Shown: one piece after another, positions 36,532 to 45,360 of the stretch | Layout: each line of letters begins with the position of its first letter | How positions within the stretch are numbered: position 1 is the first letter of the stretch | Origin: Deefgea salmonis | GTDB lineage: Bacteria > Pseudomonadota > Gammaproteobacteria > Burkholderiales > Chitinibacteraceae | Assembly (NCBI RefSeq): GCF_020531905.1 | Contig: NZ_JAJAWG010000001.1 | Location: 62,001-126,000 of the forward strand | Direction of reading: 5' to 3' | Length of the DNA stretch: 64,000 bases | Position numbers and translations under genes: made by a program | The notes under the pieces: generated by a model | What the model was told of the DNA's origin: nothing | The model's input: the letters and a program-made list of their open reading frames with translations, nothing else | Databases searched by the model: none

Positions 36532-37857
36532 TTAGCTGTGGGCGAGTCGTGTTTTGGCCAGTGGTGGGTTTTTAGCAAAGTAGCGCTTAATGCCTTGATG
36601 TAAGGCTTGGGCCATTTTGTTTTGATAGGCGTCAGAAATGAGCTTTTGTTCTTCTTCTGGATTCGAAATAAACGCGGTTTCGACCAAAATCGATGGAATA
36701 TCTGGCGCTTTAAGGACTGCAAAATTGGCTTGTTCAACGCTAGGTTTATGCAGACGATTGATGTTGCCGATTTCACCGAGCATGGCTTTGCCCAGCTTCA
36801 TACTGTCATTAATCGTTGCTGTCGTCGTTAAATCCATTAAGGTGCGTGCCAAATACGGATTTTCAGTTTTGATTTTAATCCCACCAATTAAATCAGCATC
36901 ATTTTGCGTTTGCGCCAGCCAGCGCGCTTGACTGCTGGTTGCGCCGCCTTCAGACAGCGCAAACACCGATGAGCCATTGGCACCGGGGCGCACAAAGGCA
37001 TCGGCGTGAATGGAGACAAATAAATCGGCGTTGACCGCGCGGGCTTTTTTAACGCGAACGCCCAGCGGCACAAAATAATCACCATCGCGGGTTAGCACCA
37101 CGCGCACATTGGCTTCATTTTCGAGTAAAGCTTTGAGTTTTTTGGCGATTTGCAAGACAACCACTTTTTCGTGCGTACCCGATGGCCCAACGGCACCGGG
37201 ATCTTCGCCTCCATGACCAGGATCAAGCACCACAGTAATTAAGCGATCGACTTTGAGTTTATTACGATCGACCGTATTGTCATTGGCTTTACTGGGTTCG
37301 ACGGGCTTGGTGGGTTCGATGGGCTTGGCCGCTTCGGCAACTTTGGGCTCCGCCGGTTTGGCCGGTATGGCGGTAGCGGCGCTTGGGTTGTCGTTAAGTA
37401 AGGCCAGTAGGGGATCGTTTTGTTCGGTCGGATAAAGGTCAATCACCAAGCGATGCTTGTATTCTGAGAATGGCGCGAGGGTAAAGACTTGTGGGCTGAC
37501 TTGGGTTTTTAAATCTAAAACCAAGCGCACTGTGCCGGGCTTATTGCGCGCAGCGCGCAGTAATTTGATATACGGATCATCGCCGCCGACTTTGCCGGCC
37601 AAACTTTGTAATTCATTGTTTAAATCAATGCCGTGCAAGTCAATCACCAAGCGCTCTGGATCTTTAATCATAAATTGATTAAACGGTAGCGGCTCAGACG
37701 ATTCAATGGTGACGCGGGTATACGCGGCCGATGGCCAAACGCGCACCGCAACGACGCTGGCGTTGCCAGCCAGACTGACCGGGCTCACCGATAAAATCAA
37801 GGTCGCGGCGGCAGCACGCAATACGTCACGGCGATTTAAATTTAGTTCGCAATTCAT
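36532..37857 (-). CDS. amiC: N-acetylmuramoyl-L-alanine amidase, Tat-exported (AmiC type)
   Basis: A 441-residue cell-wall amidase. A twin-arginine signal (NRRDVLRAAAATL) near the start is followed by an AMIN domain (about 35-140), a Pro/Ala/Lys linker and an Amidase_3 domain (about 210-430) with LDPGHGGEDPGA, SIHADAF and VETAFISN zinc and catalytic residues. It splits septal peptidoglycan for daughter-cell separation. The ATG at 37857 overlaps the tsaE stop as ATGA and puts the Tat motif at the N-terminus; an upstream ATG at 37896 would overlap tsaE by 43 bases. Confidence 0.93.
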   Translation of the reverse strand: MNCELNLNRRDVLRAAAATLILSVSPVSLAGNASVVAVRVWPSAAYTRVTIESSEPLPFNQFMIKDPERLVIDLHGIDLNNELQSLAGKVGGDDPYIKLLRAARNKPGTVRLVLDLKTQVSPQVFTLAPFSEYKHRLVIDLYPTEQNDPLLALLNDNPSAATAIPAKPAEPKVAEAAKPIEPTKPVEPSKANDNTVDRNKLKVDRLITVVLDPGHGGEDPGAVGPSGTHEKVVVLQIAKKLKALLENEANVRVVLTRDGDYFVPLGVRVKKARAVNADLFVSIHADAFVRPGANGSSVFALSEGGATSSQARWLAQTQNDADLIGGIKIKTENPYLARTLMDLTTTATINDSMKLGKAMLGEIGNINRLHKPSVEQANFAVLKAPDIPSILVETAFISNPEEEQKLISDAYQNKMAQALHQGIKRYFAKNPPLAKTRLAHS

Positions 37858-38378
37858 GGTGCGGCTTGGATTGCTAAGGTCAAAGCGTTCTGACATGTTT
37901 GGCCTAACTCACTGGTGGCGAATAATAAAATTTTTCGGCCTTCGCCTTCGGGGCTTAATTGAATAATCCAATCGGGCGTGGGGAGTTGTCCGCTGGCTTT
38001 ATCGGCCCATTCAATTAAACACACTGATTCGGCATTAAAGTAATCTCTAAAACCGGCGTCTTCCCATTCGCTTGGATCATTAAAGCGATATAAATCAAAG
38101 TGATAAAAGTATAATTTAGAATCGGCTTTAAGTCCAAGCAAAGGGTAAGGCTCTACTAAGGTATAAGTTGGGCTTTTGACGCGACCCGTAAAGCCAGCAC
38201 CGCGTAAAATGCCACGCGTGAGCGTGGTTTTGCCTGCGCCCAAATTACCTTCTAAAAACACCACCATGCCCGCGTGCAATACTTGCGCAATATGGCGGCC
38301 AAATTCCAATGTGGCGGCTTCATCATTTAAAACAGCGCTGAACGCGGTATCATTTGCAATATGACTGAATTTATACAT
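37854..38378 (-). CDS. tsaE: tRNA threonylcarbamoyladenosine biosynthesis ATPase
   Basis: A 174-residue P-loop protein with LEGNLGAGKTTLTRGILRG, SPTYTLVEPY and HFDLYRFNDPSEWEDAGF, diagnostic of TsaE (YjeE). It works with TsaB and TsaD in making t6A37 on tRNA. It heads the tsaE-amiC-mutL-miaA operon. Its start overlaps the divergent queG gene by up to 18 bases, depending on the queG start. Confidence 0.95.
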   Translation of the reverse strand: MYKFSHIANDTAFSAVLNDEAATLEFGRHIAQVLHAGMVVFLEGNLGAGKTTLTRGILRGAGFTGRVKSPTYTLVEPYPLLGLKADSKLYFYHFDLYRFNDPSEWEDAGFRDYFNAESVCLIEWADKASGQLPTPDWIIQLSPEGEGRKILLFATSELGQTCQNALTLAIQAAP

Positions 38379-39437
38379 TTACCACCCAATGATCAGGTTA
38401 TGGTGCAATCGATTAAAGATTGGGCGCACCAGCTTGGCTTTGCCGCTGCGGCGATTGCCAATATCGATTTAAGCCATGCCGAATCCGATTTAACCCAATG
38501 GTTGGCAGCGGGTTATCACGGCGAAATGGATTATATGGCAAGGCACGGTTTAAAGCGCGCCAGAGCGGCAGAATTAGTGCCGGGAACTTTATCGGTGATT
38601 ACTGTTTTTATGCCGTATCTGTCTGGCGGTGCTGATCCAGAAGCCGTTTTGGCCGATACCGATAGGGCGTATATCTCTCGTTACGCCTTAGGGCGTGATT
38701 ATCACAAAGTTTTGCGGCATCGTCTGCAAGAATTGGCCGAAAAAATTACCGATTTAATTGGCCCAATGGGCTATCGGGTATTTGTCGATTCAGCGCCGGT
38801 GCTTGAGGTCGAATTGGCCAAGCAAGGTGGCAATGGTTGGCGTGGCAAACATAGTTTATTAATTAATCGGCAATATGGTTCTTTCTTTTTTATTGGCGAA
38901 TTGTTTTTAGATATTGCCTTGCCGGCCGATCCTCCGATGCCCAAAGAGCATTGCGGTCAATGCACTGCGTGTATTGATGCGTGTCCGACGCAAGCGATTG
39001 TTGCGCCGTATATCGTGGATGCTCGGCGGTGTATTTCTTATTTAACCATTGAATTAAAAGGGGCGATTCCCATTGAGTTTCGCGCCCAAATTGGCAACCG
39101 CGTGTATGGCTGCGATGATTGCCAATTGGTGTGCCCATGGAATCGGTTTGCCAAAACCAGCCCTGAAACTGATTTTGTGATTCGCCATGGTTTGGATGAT
39201 GTGAGTTTATTGGCACTGTTTGCTTGGTCTGAAGCTGAGTTTCAACAAAAAATGGCCGGGAGTCCGATTTACCGAATTGGTTATTGGGCGTGGTTAAGAA
39301 ACTTGGCCGTTGGTTTGGGTAATGCAAACACTTCGCCAGCGGTGATTGCCGCTTTACACGCTCGGCGCGATATTGACCATGACATGGTGCGTGAGCATGT
39401 GTTGTGGGCTTTAGCGCAGCATGGGGTATTGGCTTAA
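38361..39437 (+). CDS. queG: Epoxyqueuosine reductase
   Basis: A 358-residue protein with the cobalamin-binding N-terminal half (GYHGEMDYMARH, VFVDSAPVLE) and two Fe4S4 clusters (CGQCTACIDACPTQAI and CDDCQLVCPWNRF). It reduces epoxyqueuosine to queuosine in tRNA. Two starts are possible: the ATG at 38361, overlapping tsaE head to head, or the ATG at 38400, which would leave a 21-base divergent gap. Either way both promoters must lie inside the opposing gene. Confidence 0.94.
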   Translation: MTEFIHLPPNDQVMVQSIKDWAHQLGFAAAAIANIDLSHAESDLTQWLAAGYHGEMDYMARHGLKRARAAELVPGTLSVITVFMPYLSGGADPEAVLADTDRAYISRYALGRDYHKVLRHRLQELAEKITDLIGPMGYRVFVDSAPVLEVELAKQGGNGWRGKHSLLINRQYGSFFFIGELFLDIALPADPPMPKEHCGQCTACIDACPTQAIVAPYIVDARRCISYLTIELKGAIPIEFRAQIGNRVYGCDDCQLVCPWNRFAKTSPETDFVIRHGLDDVSLLALFAWSEAEFQQKMAGSPIYRIGYWAWLRNLAVGLGNANTSPAVIAALHARRDIDHDMVREHVLWALAQHGVLA

Positions 39438-39462
39438 AGCCTAATTAATACAAAATCTGCAG

Positions 39463-41340
39463 CTATATACCCTGATGGATATAGCCTAAAGCATTGTCGA
39501 TGATGGGCAGTGCTTTGGCCAGATCAAGTGGTTTGGTCAAATAGGCGTCAAAGCCAAGTTGAATCGCTTGATGGATGTCTTCGGCCAAAGCGTCGCCCGA
39601 TAAAGCAATCACCGGAATATGTCGGGTGGTTTTATCCATTCTCAGTTGAACCAGCAGGCTGGCACCGGTGGCGTCTGGCAGATGGCGATCGAGCAAGATT
39701 AAGTCGGGGGTGTGTTGCTGCGCGCGCAATAAGCCTTCGGCGGCGGTACTGGCGAGCGTTAATACATAATGAGCCCGCTGTTGCTCGAGTATGTGGCTCA
39801 TGAGTGTTTGGGAAAGTAGATCGTCCTCAATGTATAAAATGTGCCGCTGCTTGGCCTCGGTTGAGCCGTTGCGGGGGCTGTATACGGGCACCTCGGGCGT
39901 GACCGCCGGGAAGTCCACCCAGAAATCACTCCCTATATCGAGCTGGCTTTTTACGCCGACAGTGCCGTGCATCAGCTGCGCCAGTTTACGGGTAAAAGCC
40001 AATCCGATGCCGGTGCCTTCTATTTCTTCTTGCTGCTCACCGACCCGAGAAAACGCCATAAAAAGCTGGGCTTGATCGGCTTGGCTGATGCCAAAACCGG
40101 TATCGGACACCATTAAACGCCAGTCGTTGTTTTGGGTTTGGCTGATGCTTAAGGTCACGCGGCCGGCAGAGCGATTGTATTTGATCGCGTTGGAGGTGAA
40201 ATTTAATAAAATCTGTTTAATCCGCCGCGCGTCGCCACTAACAAAGCAAGGCGTGTACTTTGGCAAATCGCTGAGTAATTGAATGTTTTTTTCTGCGGCT
40301 AAATTTTGCATTAATTCGCAGCAGTCGCGCACGATGGGCGTGAGATCAACGGTTTCTTGGCGCAAGGTGAGTTTGCCCGCTTCGATACTGGCTAAATCGA
40401 GCACTTCATTAATCATGTCGAGTAAATGTCGGCCGGCATTCATAATGTAATTGCCCAGTAAACGCTGCGGGTTATCGGTGTCGGCGCAAATCAGTTGGGC
40501 AAAGCCCAGTATCGCGTTGAGTGGTGTTCTGAGTTCATGGCTCATGTGGGATAAAAATTCGGATTTGGCGCGGCTGGCCGCTTGGGCTTTTTCATGCGCA
40601 ATGCGCAGCGCAGCTTCGCTGCATTTGATGGCCGTGGTGTCGTGAGCGCTAAAAATCCGCCCTTCAGGCGCTTCGCCCAAGCGTTGGGGCTGACTATTAA
40701 AGTCATAAAATCGCCCGTCAAGTAAGGCGGCGCTAAAGTGCGATGCCAGATAAGGGTCGCTATACAACAAATCGAGCCAGTCTTGAAATGCTTCGGCATT
40801 ACTCAGTTGCGGGAGGATCCACTCAAACAGCGTTTCGGATTGCTGCGTGTCGGACCATTGCCAAATGTGCAGCATGGCGGCATTGCAATGGCGAATATGG
40901 CCGTCCAAATCAGTGACGACGATACCATCGGCGGTGGACTCTAAAGTGGCATACAGCAAAGAGGCGGTCAGTGCGCTTTCTCGTTCTAGTCGCTTGCTGT
41001 GGCTGATGTCATAAAAAGAAATCACGCACAGCGTTTGATCTTCCCAGATGGTGCTGCGTACGCTTTTACAGACCGATAAAAAATAACCTTGTGCATGGCG
41101 ATATTCGGTTTCGAGTTGACTGACGTGGCCCTGACCGCCTTGACGAACGTCTTCCCAAAAAAAGTGCTCTTGTAATCCGGTTTCAATCTCGAGAATCGGC
41201 CGACCCATTAAATCGTGTTGGGAATAACCCAGCAGCAATGCGCTGGCTTGATTGGCCGAAACAATGCGTAAATCATGCGGCGTGACGGCTAAAATCGCGG
41301 TGGCGCAGGCGTCGAGCAGATTGTGGGCCAGTAAGGTCAT
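39463..41340 (-). CDS. PAS-PAS hybrid histidine kinase with C-terminal receiver
   Basis: A 625-residue soluble kinase: two PAS-like domains (about 1-120 and 140-255), HisKA with the phosphoacceptor in LSHMSHELRTPLNAILGFAQL, HATPase with VSDTGFGISQ and GTGIGLAFTRKL, and a receiver domain (about 500-620) with ILYIEDD, LILLDRHLPD and YLTKP. No membrane segment is present, so it would sense a cytoplasmic signal. It overlaps the HD-GYP gene by ATGA and so is co-translated with it. No phosphotransfer domain is in the protein. Confidence 0.9.
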   Translation of the reverse strand: MTLLAHNLLDACATAILAVTPHDLRIVSANQASALLLGYSQHDLMGRPILEIETGLQEHFFWEDVRQGGQGHVSQLETEYRHAQGYFLSVCKSVRSTIWEDQTLCVISFYDISHSKRLERESALTASLLYATLESTADGIVVTDLDGHIRHCNAAMLHIWQWSDTQQSETLFEWILPQLSNAEAFQDWLDLLYSDPYLASHFSAALLDGRFYDFNSQPQRLGEAPEGRIFSAHDTTAIKCSEAALRIAHEKAQAASRAKSEFLSHMSHELRTPLNAILGFAQLICADTDNPQRLLGNYIMNAGRHLLDMINEVLDLASIEAGKLTLRQETVDLTPIVRDCCELMQNLAAEKNIQLLSDLPKYTPCFVSGDARRIKQILLNFTSNAIKYNRSAGRVTLSISQTQNNDWRLMVSDTGFGISQADQAQLFMAFSRVGEQQEEIEGTGIGLAFTRKLAQLMHGTVGVKSQLDIGSDFWVDFPAVTPEVPVYSPRNGSTEAKQRHILYIEDDLLSQTLMSHILEQQRAHYVLTLASTAAEGLLRAQQHTPDLILLDRHLPDATGASLLVQLRMDKTTRHIPVIALSGDALAEDIHQAIQLGFDAYLTKPLDLAKALPIIDNALGYIHQGI

Positions 41341-42641
41341 ATTGACTCGCTGGCACTAAAAAAATAGTTCATGCGTTTACTCGGACTTAAGGCGCGCGCT
41401 GCATCGGCACTCAGTTGATTGGCCTTGATTGATTTACTGATATTGATGCCATTTTCGTGTTCTAAATCCAAAATAATGGCGTTTTCACTGTCAGATTCAT
41501 GACCGCAGACTAAGACTTGCGGCCGCAAAGGGCGCGAAGCATTCACTGAAACCACTAAGCCATAACAGTCATTGGATAAAATCACTAAAGTGCCCGGCGG
41601 ATACACGCCAAGGCATTTGATAAAGTGATTGAGCGGGCCGGGATCAAATTTGGCTTTGTGTTGGGTAAACATACACGCCAAGCCTTCGTGTGGCGTTAAA
41701 GACAGCGCTGAGTTATTGCGATTGCAGTAATTGTCGTAAGTGTTCACGAGGACCAAAATGCGCGCCAGCGGATCAATTTGCGCCAATTGAAGATGTTGTG
41801 GGTAGCCCGTGCCATCGCAGTATTCGTGATGCTGGGCAATGAGTTTTAATACACTCGGGGCTAATCCTGCGCGCTGCGCGGTTTCTACGCCCCACATGGC
41901 ATGTTGCTCCATCAGCGCTTGTTCTGCGCGGTTTAAGCGCTCGGTTTTGAGTAAAATACGGTCGGGTACTTCGTTTTTACCAATGTCATGAAATAAGGCG
42001 GCCAAACCCAAGGTGTGAATCTCTTCGCGAGATAATTGCATGGCGCGCCCTAGCATTAAGGCCAATACGGCCACATTTAAAGTATGGAAGTAAGTTTCAT
42101 CGCCCAATGTATTGCCATTCATTAAATGAATCGCAATGTCATCGTCAATTAACAGCGAGTCGAGCATTTGATTGACGAGTTGGTTGGCCGCAGCCACGGT
42201 TTTTTTGGCGTCAATATGGATCTGACTGTTCATGCTTCTGACGGTTTTTGCCGCTTTGCCAAAGGCTTTTTCGCAGGCATCCAGTTGCGCTTGTCGGCGT
42301 TCATGCTGGGCTTGGCGTCGTCTTTTGGCCGCCATCAGCGCTAAAACATCCGCGTCGACTATTTCGGCATTGCTGATGGCATTGCTGGCTTGTTCGATTG
42401 ACGGAGGGGTGAATGGTAGAGGTTGGCTGTCACTTTTATTGGGGATGTAGCGAATTTTGACTAAGCCAAGCTTTTTTAAGGTGTCAATTTGATCCATCGA
42501 TTTGATTTTAAAACTACCAAAGCTAAATGGATGCGCCATCCAATGCAGATCGAGTTGGATGTAAACGCCCACTTGCAGCTGATCGGGGTGAACAAAGTAA
42601 TTGGACTCGTTGGTCATGGGGTACGCATTGGTGTCAAGCAT
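41337..42641 (-). CDS. HD-GYP domain cyclic-di-GMP phosphodiesterase with DUF3391 N-terminus
   Basis: The C-terminal HD-GYP domain has the full metal and substrate signature: HTLGLAALFHDIGKNEVPDRILLK, then HHEYCDGTGYP. The N-terminal part (about 10-140) resembles DUF3391, which often precedes HD-GYP. It should degrade cyclic-di-GMP and so lower biofilm formation or raise motility. The start is uncertain: ATGs at 42641 and 42617 and a TTG at 42689 are all possible and none has a strong ribosome site. It is followed directly by the hybrid kinase gene, which may control it. Confidence 0.88.
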   Translation of the reverse strand: MLDTNAYPMTNESNYFVHPDQLQVGVYIQLDLHWMAHPFSFGSFKIKSMDQIDTLKKLGLVKIRYIPNKSDSQPLPFTPPSIEQASNAISNAEIVDADVLALMAAKRRRQAQHERRQAQLDACEKAFGKAAKTVRSMNSQIHIDAKKTVAAANQLVNQMLDSLLIDDDIAIHLMNGNTLGDETYFHTLNVAVLALMLGRAMQLSREEIHTLGLAALFHDIGKNEVPDRILLKTERLNRAEQALMEQHAMWGVETAQRAGLAPSVLKLIAQHHEYCDGTGYPQHLQLAQIDPLARILVLVNTYDNYCNRNNSALSLTPHEGLACMFTQHKAKFDPGPLNHFIKCLGVYPPGTLVILSNDCYGLVVSVNASRPLRPQVLVCGHESDSENAIILDLEHENGINISKSIKANQLSADAARALSPSKRMNYFFSASESI

Positions 42642-42861
42642 GGACTTAATTATGGCTAATTTGCGGATAAAATCTGCGCTCTCTAGCAACTATATTCAGG
42701 GTTTTGAAATTATTAATAAGTATTGGATGGTTTTTTGTAAATAAGCGTCAGGCACCGGTGCGCTCTGTTGCAATAAAATGCATTGCGTAGCGGCGTGGCT
42801 ATTTTTGATCTGTTACTGGAACGTCGCGCGAAAGCTCGCCGTTACCGCAAAGGACATTGTT

Positions 42862-43587
42862 TTGATTGAGCAGGGCGTGGTTTTAGAATTGAACGCTGAT
42901 TTTGGTCGCGATCAGGATTTGGATTCGCAATGGATGCCCTTGGTGTCGTTGGCCAATATTGCATGCGGCGGTCACGCTGGCAGTGTGGAGTCAATGCGCG
43001 CAGCGGTGCATTTGGCGCATCAGTATGGGGTGCGTATTGGCGCTGCGCCCAGTTACCCGGATCGAGCGAATTTAGGGCAGCGCTCGTTATCGATGCATCC
43101 CTCGCAACTGGTGTTTAGTATTACCGCCCAATTGTGGGCGATGAAGGCGGTGTGTATTGAAGAAGGGGTTTCAGTGGCTTACGTTAAATTGCATGGGGCT
43201 TTATATCGTGACGCAGCTAAAAACCCGGTACTCGCCGATCAAATCGCGCAGTTGATTTTTGAAATTGATCCGGATTTATCGGTGATGGCCCCTTTGCACA
43301 GCGAATTATTGCTGGCGGCCACTGCGCGGGGTTTGACGACGATTTCGGAAAGTTCGCTGGGGCATTGCGACGCAGGCGATGCAGCATCAAGTCTAGGGCT
43401 CGATACCTCAAAAATACGCGATTGGTCTGCATCAGAACAACAGGCTTTGGCGCTGGTGGGACAAGTCCAGTCGTTGTCGGTGTCGGGTGATAATTACCTT
43501 GCATTGGCGCAAACGCTTGCGATTCGTCAGTTTTTATTGAATTTGGGTGTCCGTCTGTGTGCTGAGTCTGGTCAAAAGGGCGAATGA
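42862..43587 (+). CDS. LamB/YcsF-family protein (divergent 5-oxoprolinase subunit A)
   Basis: A 241-residue protein of the PxpA family with ELNADFG, SLANIACGGHAGS, YPDR and VKLHGALYR. Canonical members bind 5-oxoproline together with PxpB and PxpC. Two family positions look changed: the usual GAHPSYPD is GAAPSYPD, and the glutamate after the first glycine is arginine. No pxpB or pxpC gene is adjacent. The TTG at 42862 is chosen because AAAGGA lies seven bases upstream; an ATG at 42778 would add an unmatched hydrophobic extension. Activity as an oxoprolinase is therefore uncertain. Confidence 0.78.
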   Translation: MIEQGVVLELNADFGRDQDLDSQWMPLVSLANIACGGHAGSVESMRAAVHLAHQYGVRIGAAPSYPDRANLGQRSLSMHPSQLVFSITAQLWAMKAVCIEEGVSVAYVKLHGALYRDAAKNPVLADQIAQLIFEIDPDLSVMAPLHSELLLAATARGLTTISESSLGHCDAGDAASSLGLDTSKIRDWSASEQQALALVGQVQSLSVSGDNYLALAQTLAIRQFLLNLGVRLCAESGQKGE

Positions 43588-43630
43588 TGCGTTAAGGTAA
43601 ACACAAATCAATCATTGATAGCGTGCTTCT

Positions 43631-45007
43631 ATGTCTGCAACACAAGCTCACCCTAAAGGGCTATATCTACTTTTCGCTACCGAAATGTGGGAGCGATTTT
43701 CGTATTATGGGAATCGGGCTTTATTGGCTTTATTCATGATTTCCGCATTGTCGTTTGATAAGCAATTCACCTCTGCTTTATACGGGCAATACACCGGCTT
43801 GGTGTTTTTAACGCCGTTGATTGGTGGTTATATCGCCGATCGTTACTGGGGTAATCAGCGCTCAATCTTGGTCGGCGGCTTATTGATGGCAGCTGGGCAG
43901 TTTGCCTTGTTTTTTGCGAGCACTTTTTACACCAATCTAACTTTGGCGCTGCCGTTCTTTTATTCCGGTTTGGGTTTGATTTGTTTGGGTAATGGTTTTT
44001 TTAAACCGAATATTTCAACGATGGTTGGGCAGCTGTATGCGCCCAATGATGCGCGTAAAGATGCGGCGTATACCATTTTTTATATGGGGATTAATTTAGG
44101 CTCATTTTGTGCGCCATTGATTTGCGGCACTTTGGGCGATACCGGTAATCCGGCTGATTTTCGCTGGGGCTTTTTAGCCGCAGGCGTTGGGATGCTGTTG
44201 TCGTTGGTGATTTTCCAAACGTTTAAAAATAAATACTTATTGTCGCCTGAAGGGCAGATTTTGGGCTTGCCGCCCAAGCAGCTGTCGGCGCTGGAAAAAA
44301 GCCAAATCGACACTTCATTAACCACGATTGATATTCAAAGAATGATCGTCATTGGTGTGCTGGCCTTTTTTGTGGTGTTTTTTTGGTCGGCATTTGAACA
44401 AGCGGGTGTGTCGCTGACCTTTTTTGCCCGCGAATCCACTGACCGGATGATTTATGGCTTTGAAGTGCCCGCATCGTGGTTTCAATCGTTAAATCCGGTG
44501 TTTGTGTTGATTTTTGCACCGATTATGGCGCGCTTGTGGATGAGCTTGTCGGCCAAGGGCAAAGAGCCGTCGTCGCCGACCAAAATGGCGTGGGGCTTGA
44601 TTTTATTGGGCTTGGGCTATGTGGTGATTGCTTTTGGTGTCGATGGTATTGGTGCCGGAATGAAGGTGTCGATCTTGTGGTTGGTGTCGATGTATTGGCT
44701 GCATACCATGGGTGAATTGTGCTTGTCGCCGATTGGTCTGTCTTTGGTGAATAAATTAGCGCCAGCGCGATTTGCGTCTTTATTGATGGCGGTGTGGTTT
44801 TTGGCCAATGCGGCCGCCAATTGGTTTGCCGGTATTTTGGCTGGGTTTTATCCCGAGTCAGGCAAACCTTTTCCGTCTTTTTTGGGCTGGCAAGTGACTA
44901 ATTTGCACGACTTCTTTATGTTGTTTGTCGCTATGTCGTTCTTGGCGGGCGGCTTATTGCTATTGGCCAGCAAGCCATTGCAAAAAATGATGCACGGCAT
45001 TCGTTGA
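43631..45007 (+). CDS. Proton-dependent oligopeptide transporter, POT family
   Basis: A 458-residue membrane protein with about 12-14 segments. The N-terminal ATEMWERFSYYGNRALL carries the ExxER proton-coupling motif, followed by GGYIADRYWGNQRSILVGG and GNGFFKPNISTMVG, both POT/PTR2 signatures. It imports di- and tripeptides with protons. It stands alone; the neighbouring oxoprolinase-like gene could relate to glutamate or peptide use, which is speculation. Confidence 0.93.
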   Translation: MSATQAHPKGLYLLFATEMWERFSYYGNRALLALFMISALSFDKQFTSALYGQYTGLVFLTPLIGGYIADRYWGNQRSILVGGLLMAAGQFALFFASTFYTNLTLALPFFYSGLGLICLGNGFFKPNISTMVGQLYAPNDARKDAAYTIFYMGINLGSFCAPLICGTLGDTGNPADFRWGFLAAGVGMLLSLVIFQTFKNKYLLSPEGQILGLPPKQLSALEKSQIDTSLTTIDIQRMIVIGVLAFFVVFFWSAFEQAGVSLTFFARESTDRMIYGFEVPASWFQSLNPVFVLIFAPIMARLWMSLSAKGKEPSSPTKMAWGLILLGLGYVVIAFGVDGIGAGMKVSILWLVSMYWLHTMGELCLSPIGLSLVNKLAPARFASLLMAVWFLANAAANWFAGILAGFYPESGKPFPSFLGWQVTNLHDFFMLFVAMSFLAGGLLLLASKPLQKMMHGIR

Positions 45008-45079
45008 TGCGATTAAGCAGGGTGTGAGTTGGCAAAAAGTCCGGCAATTGCGGTGATGGCATGCGCTTAAAAAGCTATT

Positions 45080-45314
45080 GACGCAGAGGCGCAGAGGCGC
45101 GGAGAAAAGCCAGTCAGAGCTCAAATCGGTCGTCAATAAGTGGGTCGGCTCCAGATAGTTTGAATGTAGAAAACAACAAGCCTATTTAAATCATAGGCTG
45201 GCGTTACCATCATTCAAACTGAGTGAGGCGACCGTACTTAGGACGATTTAAACTGCGATTTGCTGATGTTTTGCGCTGGTTTACTCTGTGTCTCTGCGTC
45301 TCTGCGTCGGCTTT
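45080..45314. repeat. Nested-palindrome, MITE-like element
   Basis: Three inverted repeats sit inside one another. The outer arms (45080-45110 and 45279-45314) are runs of GCAGAG / CTCTGC-type direct units. The middle arms contain AGTTTGAATG (45157-45166) and CATTCAAACT (45211-45220), extended outward by GGTCG/CGACC. The inner arms are AGCCTAT (45179-45185) and ATAGGCT (45193-45199). The whole 353-base intergenic gap is otherwise empty. No open frame or transposase was found. Confidence 0.65.
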
Positions 45315-45360
45315 TCGATGTGGTGCGCTGACGTGAGCCGCATACCACCTCTGTGATGGT

